DNA of 64,000 bases from Holosporaceae bacterium (GTDB lineage Bacteria; Pseudomonadota; Alphaproteobacteria; UBA3830), in assembly GCA_031267235.1 (NCBI GenBank), contig JAIRZM010000001.1, forward strand, positions 1 to 64,000. Direction: 5' to 3'. A program made the position numbers and the translations under genes. Below, in pieces: positions 11,326 to 19,718 of this stretch; position 1 is the stretch's first letter, and every line of letters starts with the position of its first letter. The notes beneath the pieces were generated by a model. It made no database searches. It was given only the letters and a program-made list of their open reading frames with translations, and was not told the origin of the DNA.

Positions 11326-11434
11326 GATAGCTCAGCACGGTTGCGCAAAATATATGGTTATTTTCTTCGCTCCAGAATCTTTACCAATTTTTTATAGAAT
11401 AGATTGTAGATTGGTTTTCGGGAGGGCATTTTTC

Positions 11435-12538
11435 ATGAAAATTATCGTAGTAGGTGAAAAATTAGAAAATTCGTTATTCGAAATCGTGAGGATATCGAAA
11501 AATATCAATTGCGATACAATGTTTTTCAAAAAGGAGATTAAAACTCCCATTGCCAGCGATGATCTAATCATCATAGACAGCGATCTGGTGTCTCTGCTTC
11601 CCAAAGAAACGAATAATATGGTAATTTCTGTCGTTAGTTCCATCGATTATCGATCATCGCTGAGAAATGAAAAGAGTATAACTCTTTTTTCCATAAAATC
11701 TCTGGAGCGGATGATAAAAAACTTGGGAAACTCTTGGGCGCCCATTGCTCTAGATCCCGTCAGTCAACAAATTTTTCGAATTGCAGATAAAATAGCGTCC
11801 AGCGATGCAACGGTTCTAATTACGGGAGAAACCGGCACCGGAAAAGAAGTGCTGGCCAGATATATTCATCGAAAAAGCAATAGATCACAGCAAAAGTATG
11901 TGGCCATAAACTGCGCTGCCATTCCGGAAGCGCTATTGGAATCTGAATTGTTCGGCCACGAAAAAGGCTCGTTTACCAGCGCCATTCAACGACGTATTGG
12001 AAAATTTGAGGAAGCAGATGGCGGGACTGTGCTATTGGACGAAGTGAGTGAAATGTCGCCGCATCTTCAGGCGAAACTTCTGCGAGCGATCCAGGAGAAA
12101 GAAATTTCCCGCATCGGAGGCGGTTCGGTAAAAGTAAACGCTAGAATTATCGCGACCAGCAACAGAGATCTGGGCAAAGCGGTGCAGGATGGAATCCTGC
12201 GGGAAGATCTTTTTTACAGGTTGAATGTTGTGCCCATCGAAATACCAAGATTGAACGATCGCCCACTGGACATCGAACCGCTGGCCATTTCTTTTTGCAG
12301 AAAATATTCCGATGGACAAAAGACTTTATCCGGACGTTTTCTGTGTTCGTTGAAAAATTATCAATGGAGAGGCAACATTCGAGAGTTGGAAAACGTAATA
12401 CACCGAGCAGTGCTGTTCTCCTCAGCCAAAATAATAGACTCACTGGTCCTAAACGACAACAGACCGGAAGAAAAAATCTCCATGGGTATTGGTTCAACAC
12501 AAGCGACGCCAATATCTGCCAGTTATGAGAAGTCATAA
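11435..12538 (+). CDS. Sigma-54-dependent activator AAA+ protein without an obvious C-terminal HTH
   Basis: 'GETGTGKEVLARYIH', 'GTVLLDEVSEMSPHLQAKLLR', 'WRGNIRELENVIHRAVL'; GAFTGA position reads GSFTSA; start taken at 'MKIIVVGEK' rather than the longest ORF start. Confidence 0.85.
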   Translation: MKIIVVGEKLENSLFEIVRISKNINCDTMFFKKEIKTPIASDDLIIIDSDLVSLLPKETNNMVISVVSSIDYRSSLRNEKSITLFSIKSLERMIKNLGNSWAPIALDPVSQQIFRIADKIASSDATVLITGETGTGKEVLARYIHRKSNRSQQKYVAINCAAIPEALLESELFGHEKGSFTSAIQRRIGKFEEADGGTVLLDEVSEMSPHLQAKLLRAIQEKEISRIGGGSVKVNARIIATSNRDLGKAVQDGILREDLFYRLNVVPIEIPRLNDRPLDIEPLAISFCRKYSDGQKTLSGRFLCSLKNYQWRGNIRELENVIHRAVLFSSAKIIDSLVLNDNRPEEKISMGIGSTQATPISASYEKS

Positions 12539-12790
12539 TAGCATAAATTTGATTAAGCACTTTCACCTCTGAATTGCTTCCCTAGGCTCGCAGCGACGTT
12601 GCAACTCGATCGCCAGGCTACCCTTCTCTCGCGACAACGAAAATTTAAGCCGCCAGCTCAATAAAAGTTTATCGAATTCATCAATATTCAGGTCGAGTTT
12701 TATGCCGTCATCTATTTTTTGGCAAATTACAGCGCAGAGCGGTTAATTTTTATCGGTAGAGAATAATATTTTTTACGGTTAGCGCATTGA

Positions 12791-14008
12791 ATGATAAGTA
12801 TTTTTAAAAAAATACTTGATTTTTATAAAAAAATATATGAACATGAGGGCGTTCAATACAAAAACAATATCAAAAATACAATGGAGGCAAATGTGCTTAA
12901 TTTGTTAAGGCATTTTAGCGCCCGGAGAAAGGGCAGTTTTTTCGCTTACCATAGCGTCAGTGATCCCCGGTGGACTCCCTGCAAATACGAGGCTCTTTCG
13001 GAAGAGGGATTTCAAAAGAATGTGTTCGCCTACAGAGCGATCAATCTAATTTCCCGAAGCATTTCTTCCATTCCCTTAATGGTCAAAAAAGTTGACGATG
13101 GAAAAGAAAGCGAGATTGTGACAAAAGTCCTGGAGAGACCCAATAACCATCAAAGTAGAAGTTCGTTTCTGGAAAGTGTCGTGAGTTATCTCATGATTTC
13201 GGGAAATGCCTTTGTGCATCATGATGATAATGGAGAATTGCATTGTCTGCGCAGTGACCGCGTCCAAATAGTTCCCAATGCGTACAGAACGGCGGTTGAT
13301 TCCTATGTCTACGGCGTAGATTCCTCAAAATTCAATTTAAAGAATGAAGATGTTTTACATCTGAAACTATTTAACCCCCTAAATGATTGGTACGGATTCA
13401 GTCCTCTGCAGGCTGCTTTTCGAGCCATAGATCAATACAACGAAATGTCCAATCATAATCTTGCCGTCATGCAGAATGGTGGGCGACCTTCCGGCTGTTT
13501 GGTTGTAAGGAATGCGGAAAATCTCACGGACGAACAGAGAGCGCAGCTAAGATTTGATATCCAGAACGCCTATGCGGGCTCAAAAAATGCCGGAAAGGTT
13601 ATGATTCTAGAGGGCGGTTTGGAATGGAAAGAAATGGGACAATCCCTGAAAGATTTGGATTTTGATTCCGGTAGAAATACCGTTGCCCGGGAAATAGCTC
13701 AGGCATTCGGCGTTCCTCCCGTTTTAATTGGAATTCAGGACTCGGCCTTCATGACATATAAAGAAGCGAGATTGCATTTTTGGGAAGATACGGTTCTGCC
13801 TCTGGCCGAGTCTATTCGTCTGGAGTTTGCCAATTGGCTGTCCGTCAAATTCAGCGAGCACGTCGAAATAATTTTAGATCTCGACGCTGTCCACGCTCTT
13901 TCGTCTCGCCGTGAGAGTCTCTGGAATAAAATATCAAGCGCAGATTTCCTGACAATTAATGAAAAAAGGGAAATTTTAGGGTATCTGCCCATCAAAGAAA
14001 AAGAATAG
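12791..14008 (+). CDS. Phage portal protein (HK97 family, GTA-like)
   Basis: 'FAYRAINLISRSISSIPLMV', 'LKLFNPLNDWYGFSPLQAA', 'AREIAQAFGVPPVLIGI'. Confidence 0.94.
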   Translation: MISIFKKILDFYKKIYEHEGVQYKNNIKNTMEANVLNLLRHFSARRKGSFFAYHSVSDPRWTPCKYEALSEEGFQKNVFAYRAINLISRSISSIPLMVKKVDDGKESEIVTKVLERPNNHQSRSSFLESVVSYLMISGNAFVHHDDNGELHCLRSDRVQIVPNAYRTAVDSYVYGVDSSKFNLKNEDVLHLKLFNPLNDWYGFSPLQAAFRAIDQYNEMSNHNLAVMQNGGRPSGCLVVRNAENLTDEQRAQLRFDIQNAYAGSKNAGKVMILEGGLEWKEMGQSLKDLDFDSGRNTVAREIAQAFGVPPVLIGIQDSAFMTYKEARLHFWEDTVLPLAESIRLEFANWLSVKFSEHVEIILDLDAVHALSSRRESLWNKISSADFLTINEKREILGYLPIKEKE

Positions 14009-14015
14009 GAAAAAT

Positions 14016-14534
14016 ATGAAATTTTTAACGCCATGCTTGCATCTAAAATCGATGTGCGATAATGGAGCAATTTCCGGATATGCCAGCGTGTTTAATGTGG
14101 CTGACGGCTATGGCGATGTGGTTCTAAAAGGAGCCTTCGCAAATTCCATCAGTGACTTTAAAGCTGGAAAGCGACCGAAACTGCTTTGGCAGCACGATGT
14201 AAATTCTCCGGTTGGATTAATTGAAGATATTAGAGAGGATAGCTACGGACTCTTCATCAAATGCCATCTTCTACTGGAAATACCAAAGGCAAAGGAGATT
14301 TATTATCTGCTAAAAAATAAGGCAATTGACGGATTTTCCATTGGGTACAGAGTAAGGGACAGTTATTTTAGCAAAAACAATCAATGTCTTACGGATATTG
14401 ATCTACTGGAAATTTCCATCGTTACCTTCCCTGCATGCCCGTCGGCCGTCGTTAGGGATGTGAAGAGTCAGCTGGATATCCTGCAAAAAATCAAAGAAAT
14501 ATCTAATAAAATAAGAAGGAAAATAAATGGATAG
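14016..14534 (+). CDS. Phage prohead (HK97 family) protease
   Basis: 'GYASVFNVADGYGDVVLKGAF...KLLWQHDVNSPVGLIEDIRED...AIDGFSIGY'. Confidence 0.93.
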   Translation: MKFLTPCLHLKSMCDNGAISGYASVFNVADGYGDVVLKGAFANSISDFKAGKRPKLLWQHDVNSPVGLIEDIREDSYGLFIKCHLLLEIPKAKEIYYLLKNKAIDGFSIGYRVRDSYFSKNNQCLTDIDLLEISIVTFPACPSAVVRDVKSQLDILQKIKEISNKIRRKING

Positions 14535-15657
14535 AGAAATACAGGAAGCTATTTCCGAATTAAATGAAAACGTAAACAAATTTATAAAAAACAATGAAGA
14601 AACTTATAGAAAGGAGGAGAAAAATATCATGAAAGAGGAAGTTAAAACTATGCCGCTGTCTGGAAGATTAAGCGACGATACCTACAAGAGGTTGGATTTT
14701 TCCTCCTACGTTCGCCATGGAGCGGACCATTTCCTTAGCAAGTCCATGAGCGACAAGACCGGAGAAAATGGCGGACACCTGATACCTCAGGAAATAGCTT
14801 TGCAAATCAGTGAAAAATTGAGAATTCTATCTCCCATGAGGGCGATTTCTCGCATTGTCACCATATCAACAAGCTCTGTGGATATATTAGTGGACTCTAA
14901 ACTGCCGGAAGCAGGCTGGGCCGCAGGCACAGACAATGATAGAGATGAAACTGATTCTCCGGAAATTAGAAAGATCAAAATTCCCGTTCATGAAATCTTT
15001 GCAAAACCAATGGCCAGTCAGAAGCTCCTGGACGATTCGCAAATTAATGTAGAAGAATGGCTGATCACTAAAATTTCAGAAAAAATTGCTGCACTTGAGA
15101 ATAGCGCCTTTGTAAATGGCGACGGGAACAATAAACCTCATGGATTCTTGCAGTGCGAATCTTCTGATGAGGAAAAAAGGGATTTCGGGAAATTACAGCA
15201 TTTTTATACGGGAGCCAAAGGTAATTTTGCCACCGAAGATAAAGCTGCTGATCTTCTCATTGATATGGTTTGCTCCATCAAGCCAATTTACGTGAAAAAC
15301 GCAAAATGGATCATGTCCAGAACTGCATTGGCTAAAGTCAGAAAATTGAAAAACAAGGACGGAGCATACCTATGGCAGCCATCTACGGCGGAGTCATGCC
15401 CGTCAAGTCTGCTTGGCTATCCGGTGATTATTGATGATGACATGCCAGGAATTACGGACGGAACGGAGTCTACGCCGATGGCGTTCGGCGATTTCTACTC
15501 CGGATACCAAATAGTTGATAGACAGGGGTTGCAAATTCTAAGAGACCCGTATACATCAAAGCCTTTTGTGGAATTTTACGCCTCCAAACGCACCGGAGGT
15601 GAAGTGGTGGATTTCGATGCGATAAAATTGCTGAAATTCGCTGAAAAATCAGAATAA
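14527..15657 (+). CDS. HK97-family major capsid protein
   Basis: 'GGHLIPQEIALQISEKLR', 'MASQKLLDDSQINVEEWLI', 'LLGYPVIIDDDMP', 'AFGDFYSGYQIVDRQGLQILRDPYTSKPFVEFYASKRTGGEVVDFDAIKLL'. Confidence 0.95.
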   Translation: MDREIQEAISELNENVNKFIKNNEETYRKEEKNIMKEEVKTMPLSGRLSDDTYKRLDFSSYVRHGADHFLSKSMSDKTGENGGHLIPQEIALQISEKLRILSPMRAISRIVTISTSSVDILVDSKLPEAGWAAGTDNDRDETDSPEIRKIKIPVHEIFAKPMASQKLLDDSQINVEEWLITKISEKIAALENSAFVNGDGNNKPHGFLQCESSDEEKRDFGKLQHFYTGAKGNFATEDKAADLLIDMVCSIKPIYVKNAKWIMSRTALAKVRKLKNKDGAYLWQPSTAESCPSSLLGYPVIIDDDMPGITDGTESTPMAFGDFYSGYQIVDRQGLQILRDPYTSKPFVEFYASKRTGGEVVDFDAIKLLKFAEKSE

Positions 15658-15674
15658 TTTAAGGAAAGTTAATT

Positions 15675-16274
15675 ATGCAGCTAAACCTAATCAAAAAACC
15701 AGAGAACGAGATCATATCACTGGCAGAAGCAAAGAATTATCTACGCATAGATCATGATTTTGACGATACTTTAATTGTCGGCACCATAAAATCTACCCGC
15801 GAGGCTCTTGAATCCATCATTCAAAAATCTATTTTCAAACAAACCTGGGAATACGTTCTGGATAACTATTCCATATGTAATTTTGATTTTTGCGAAAGCG
15901 ATTATCCAAGTATTTTTTGCGATATTATAAAAATTCCGTTGCCTAAGCCTCCGATCATGAAAATTATCAGCGTCAAAGTTGGAGAAAAGGAGCAGAAAGA
16001 ATGTAAATATTCTGTGGAAAAAATAAATCATAAATTTTGCCTTTGTATTAATTATGGAAAATCCCTCCACCGTAGAAATAAAGTTTCCATAAAAATTATC
16101 TACGAAGCAGGCATTGCCGATAAGGTAGAGAATATTCCCTATCAATTAAAGCTAGCAAATTTAATGCTCATGGCTAACGCCTATCAGGAGAGATTTTCCT
16201 ATAAACAGGAGGGAGTTATTTCTCAGGGCATAAAGCAGTTGCTCAGTCCATTCCTGAATTTAAGGATTTTTTAG
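15675..16274 (+). CDS. Head-tail connector / gp6-like adaptor
   Basis: 'ISLAEAKNYLRIDHDFDDTLIVGTIKSTREALE' typical of gp6-like connectors; follows the capsid gene. Confidence 0.85.
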   Translation: MQLNLIKKPENEIISLAEAKNYLRIDHDFDDTLIVGTIKSTREALESIIQKSIFKQTWEYVLDNYSICNFDFCESDYPSIFCDIIKIPLPKPPIMKIISVKVGEKEQKECKYSVEKINHKFCLCINYGKSLHRRNKVSIKIIYEAGIADKVENIPYQLKLANLMLMANAYQERFSYKQEGVISQGIKQLLSPFLNLRIF

Positions 16275-16282
16275 GATTCTAA

Positions 16283-16573
16283 ATGTTCAAAAATTTATTT
16301 AATACAAAAGTAAAAATAGAAGCGCTGGAGAAAAAATTATCCGCCGATAATTTGTGGGTTTCGGAATACAGACTCTGGAAAGAAGTTTGGGCTTCGATTT
16401 CCATTAGGGATATTTCCTCAAGGAGAGTGCTATATCTTTTCCGAGTAAAATGGCTAAAAGATTTTCCGCGAGATTTTCGCGTAGTTCTTAAGGATAAAAC
16501 ATTCATTCCAACCCAAGCTCCAATTGCAGAGCCGGCCAACGATCTGGTTCTGTTCCATGCAGTTATTAGCTAA
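16283..16573 (+). CDS. Phage head-tail adaptor (head closure-like)
   Basis: 96 aa; 'LWKEVWASISIRDISSRRVLYLFRVKW'; position after gp6-like gene. Confidence 0.75.
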   Translation: MFKNLFNTKVKIEALEKKLSADNLWVSEYRLWKEVWASISIRDISSRRVLYLFRVKWLKDFPRDFRVVLKDKTFIPTQAPIAEPANDLVLFHAVIS

Positions 16574-16608
16574 TCAATAAACAAAAAATAATATTTAAGG
16601 AGATCAAG

Positions 16609-16989
16609 ATGCTACCCTGGGATATGGGCATTATCAATGCTATAAAAAAAGAATTAACGTGGCCAATTTTTCCCTCCAAACCACCGGAGGGATTGAGAAA
16701 AACGCCACATCTAATTCTCGAATTACAAAATGTTCTACAAGGGAAAAATTTAATGTCTCGGGTGGAATTTTTGATTACCATTGTGGATAAGGATGAGGTT
16801 ACCGGAGCGGCTTTCGAGATTCTCAGATCCATCAATAAAATTATCAGCAAGGAGTTGACGTTGTTTCAGGGGAATTCCAGCATTGGATCCGCAAAAATAA
16901 AAATAAATTCTATTGCAAGTAAGGGAAATAGCCTTATATTAAATTTGGTGGCAATATTGCAGCTAAAAGCAATCTATGAGGACGAATGA
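16609..16989 (+). CDS. Phage tail-terminator-like protein (DUF3168/gp8 position)
   Basis: 126 aa in conserved head-tail order; homology call is by position and size. Confidence 0.5.
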   Translation: MLPWDMGIINAIKKELTWPIFPSKPPEGLRKTPHLILELQNVLQGKNLMSRVEFLITIVDKDEVTGAAFEILRSINKIISKELTLFQGNSSIGSAKIKINSIASKGNSLILNLVAILQLKAIYEDE

Positions 16990-17117
16990 CTGGAAAAACA
17001 ACTGTGGAAAAAGAAACAAACAATGAAAACAAAAAAGATTCGCCAGAAGAGCTTGGCGAATATCTGGAGCGTCTATCTAGAACAACGCCGACAACCATGC
17101 CGGAATGGATGAATTGA
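16986..17117 (+). CDS. Small (43 aa) phage-module protein, not in supplied ORF track
   Basis: ATG overlaps the upstream TGA (ATGA); translates MTGKTTVEKETNNENKKDSPEELGEYLERLSRTTPTTMPEWMN; stop one base before the next ATG. Confidence 0.55.
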   Translation: MTGKTTVEKETNNENKKDSPEELGEYLERLSRTTPTTMPEWMN

Positions 17118-17118
17118 G

Positions 17119-17628
17119 ATGCAGGAATCAAATTTAATGTTAGGTATTGCAGGACTGCCGCCGGAAAGCGCGAGAAACTGCTTGCAGGAATTGTTTCCCA
17201 TCCCAAGCGGAGAGTTTAGAAAGTCCATTAACGGCAATTTATTATTTTTGGAAACGAACGAACGCAAACGCTACAGGAGTATAATTACCTGTCGAGATGT
17301 GAATTCTCCACTGGTGGATAAAATCTGGATTGGTTCACAAATTACATTGGGATGTATTCAAAACCTGTGGCAGTCAATCAGTCCTGGATCCACAGAAGCA
17401 CAGCTAATACGCCCCGCTGTTGAGGGATCAATTTGCGTAGTAAACAACTTCGGAGATCCGATAAAATTTAATTCTTCAGACAATCAGGTGAGTCTTTATA
17501 GATCCTACGAAGATGTGATATTCTTATGTTTTAGACCTTGGTTAATCATGTGTGTTACGGATTTTTCATTGGAAACTGATGAGTGGAAAATGGACGGTGG
17601 CTGGAAGCTTGTTTTAGAAGAAGTATAG
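17119..17628 (+). CDS. Conserved phage-module protein (putative tail/structural)
   Basis: 169-aa ORF contiguous with the head operon; no diagnostic motif recognised. Confidence 0.5.
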   Translation: MQESNLMLGIAGLPPESARNCLQELFPIPSGEFRKSINGNLLFLETNERKRYRSIITCRDVNSPLVDKIWIGSQITLGCIQNLWQSISPGSTEAQLIRPAVEGSICVVNNFGDPIKFNSSDNQVSLYRSYEDVIFLCFRPWLIMCVTDFSLETDEWKMDGGWKLVLEEV

Positions 17629-17673
17629 CAGCATGTGTTGCTTTTGTGCCACTGATACGTTTTTATGATGCGT

Positions 17674-17684
17674 GGGGGGGGGGG
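17674..17684 (+). repeat. G11 homopolymer upstream of outer-membrane protein gene
   Basis: 'gatgcgtgggggggggggtattcccagc'. Confidence 0.95.
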
Positions 17685-17715
17685 TATTCCCAGCTATTGT
17701 GCTATAATGTAGCCA
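17674..17715 (+). promoter_or_regulatory. Candidate extended -10 promoter with poly-G at the -35 position
   Basis: 'tgcTATAAT' at 17700-17708 (TGn extended -10); 18 nt upstream lies the end of G11; ATG at 17744. Confidence 0.6.
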
Positions 17716-17743
17716 AATTTTTAGACTTTGGAGATATGCTATC

Positions 17744-18712
17744 ATGAAGAAAAGGTTACTGATGGGAGGAGTTTTTGCTTTTGCAGTGTTTTATTCGGAA
17801 CTAGAAGGCAGGAACCAAACAAGCTACGAACATAAAAATAAAGAGATCGAGGAAGTGGTCGATCAGGGGCAGAAAGGCGGAATAAGGAGCGGATTCTACG
17901 CAGCAGCTGGTTTCCTGCGGTCGGTGTCCATCAGCAAAGTGCAGCAAACAGAGGATGTCGTTAGGGTTGATGCTGCGGGTTCTGTTCTTAATTTAAGTAC
18001 TACTGATGATGCTGAAACTTTCGGCTCGGTAGCTTTATTAGATAAGTATACCGGTGGAGTCCCTCGTGTCTGGCACAGCTATGCATTCGACCGCGTCAAC
18101 TATCCTGTAGCACAAAGAGATACTATAATCAGTGGCTTGAGCGGTTCTTGGTTTGGATGCAAAGATGTCTCCCATGGAAGAAGCAGCAAGGTTGGCGGAG
18201 CGCTTGCCTTTGGCTATAGTGGATTGATTGGCGAGAATAGTTTGTGGGGCGTCGAAGCGACCTTTGACATTGCTGGAAGTAAAAGTTCTGAGGATGACTA
18301 CTGGGTTTATGGCAAAGTGCAGCGCAAAAATCGCGGTTTTGTTCCTACTTTGGCTGCCAGATTTGGTCTCTACAGTTCATACGCGGACGCATTGTTCTAT
18401 TTAAGATTAGGGGTAGCTAATCTAAAATCAGAGGTAGTCAATAATTCCCGTAGCCTTAAATTGAATAAGTTGACTCCCATTATCGGAGTAGGCGTCGAAA
18501 AGGATATAGATGGTGATTTGTCGGCGCGTCTGGAGTTTGATTATCGAATACAGTCTGAAAAAAGCGGGGATATTCTGATAAAAAAAGTGGAGAAGAAAGA
18601 AATCGTAGACTTTACCACCGAGGGAACCGATGCCTCTCTCGACTTCGTCGGCAAGGGTCGCATTAGAACCAAAGGCTATGCGGTGCGCGTTATGGCCGTG
18701 TGGCACATCTGA
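17744..18712 (+). CDS. Outer-membrane beta-barrel / surface antigen-like protein
   Basis: Signal peptide; 'GGALAFGYSGLIGENSLWGVEATFDIAG...FVPTLAARFGLY...LFYLRLGVANLK'; C-terminus 'YAVRVMAVWHI'. Confidence 0.75.
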   Translation: MKKRLLMGGVFAFAVFYSELEGRNQTSYEHKNKEIEEVVDQGQKGGIRSGFYAAAGFLRSVSISKVQQTEDVVRVDAAGSVLNLSTTDDAETFGSVALLDKYTGGVPRVWHSYAFDRVNYPVAQRDTIISGLSGSWFGCKDVSHGRSSKVGGALAFGYSGLIGENSLWGVEATFDIAGSKSSEDDYWVYGKVQRKNRGFVPTLAARFGLYSSYADALFYLRLGVANLKSEVVNNSRSLKLNKLTPIIGVGVEKDIDGDLSARLEFDYRIQSEKSGDILIKKVEKKEIVDFTTEGTDASLDFVGKGRIRTKGYAVRVMAVWHI

Positions 18713-18761
18713 GGTCTGATGTGCTATAATTCCACACGGGGGATCGGCGTTAGTTTGCGTT

Positions 18762-19655
18762 CTAGACTGCCTGTCGCCTGAAGGCTTTTTTCTTCTGATT
18801 CTCGGTGTAGGCAAGGTAAAGCGTACTTGGAATCAGAATTAACGCTCCCGTCAGCACGTTCATTCCAGGAATTTCTCCGAAGAATGCAAAGGCAAAGAGC
18901 GCGCTGAAGAGGAATTCTACGTATCTGTAGGGCGCTAATGCCGAGAGATCAGCGGCGCTGAAGGCTTTAAAAATCAGGTATTGCATAAGATTCCCGTTGA
19001 GACCCAGCAACAGCAACATCGTAAGTTCGAAGAACGTTGGAGTATCCCAGACAAATAGAGTTGGAACTAACGTCAGCAGGCTGGCCACAAGAGCGAAATA
19101 CAGCAGCATGGTAATTCTATCCTCTTGATCAACGATTTTTTTGATCATGACGTCCTGCACCGCAAATAAAAACGACGATGCAATGGGGACGATATAAAGC
19201 AATCGAAATGAAACGGAGTTCTCGCTGCCGTATAGGGTAATAAAAGATAGCCCAACAAATCCAACGAGGGTGGCGATCCATCTTGTGCCGGAAACTGACT
19301 CGCCGAGAAAGATTAGGGAAAGCAATAAAACGAAAAGCGGAATGGTCCAGAGGATGCTCACGACCTCCACCAGAGAAATGTGAATTACGGAATAGGTATA
19401 GAGAAAAAAGCTCAGAGCACCGAGAACGCCTCTGACTACATTAGATCCCAGTTGTTGAGTTTTGAATATTTTCATTCCTCTGGTCAGCATAAGCGGAGAA
19501 AGCGTGATAAACCCGAAAAAAAATCGGAAAAAAATCACCTCCATTGCCTCCAATCTCTGACCCATGAATTTAGCAATAATGTCGTTCAGAGAGCTAACCG
19601 CCATCATTAGAAGAAGAAAAAACACCCCACGCTGGTAATTACTCCAATTCAAACG
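18762..19655 (-). CDS. EamA/DMT-family transporter
   Basis: ~10 TM segments; 'VVRGVLGALSFFLYTYSVIHISLVEVVSILWTIPLFVLLLSLIFLGES'; later start at 'MRLNWSNYQ' preferred. Confidence 0.85.
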   Translation of the reverse strand, partial: RLNWSNYQRGVFFLLLMMAVSSLNDIIAKFMGQRLEAMEVIFFRFFFGFITLSPLMLTRGMKIFKTQQLGSNVVRGVLGALSFFLYTYSVIHISLVEVVSILWTIPLFVLLLSLIFLGESVSGTRWIATLVGFVGLSFITLYGSENSVSFRLLYIVPIASSFLFAVQDVMIKKIVDQEDRITMLLYFALVASLLTLVPTLFVWDTPTFFELTMLLLLGLNGNLMQYLIFKAFSAADLSALAPYRYVEFLFSALFAFAFFGEIPGMNVLTGALILIPSTLYLAYTENQKKKAFRRQAV

Positions 19656-19718
19656 CATACATCCTCGCAACATGACTGAGCGCATACCCTACAACGTTTT
19701 AAAAAAAAAGGAAAGAAA

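Noticed and set aside
12795-12825. AAGTATTTTT/AAAAATACTT inverted repeat at the portal gene start
   Set aside because: A/T-only imperfect palindrome in an AT-rich genome; no independent support for a regulatory role.
18718-18740. Second 'gtgcTATAATtcc' extended -10-like sequence after the OMP gene
   Set aside because: No plus-strand gene follows (the next gene is on the opposite strand), so no promoter is claimed.
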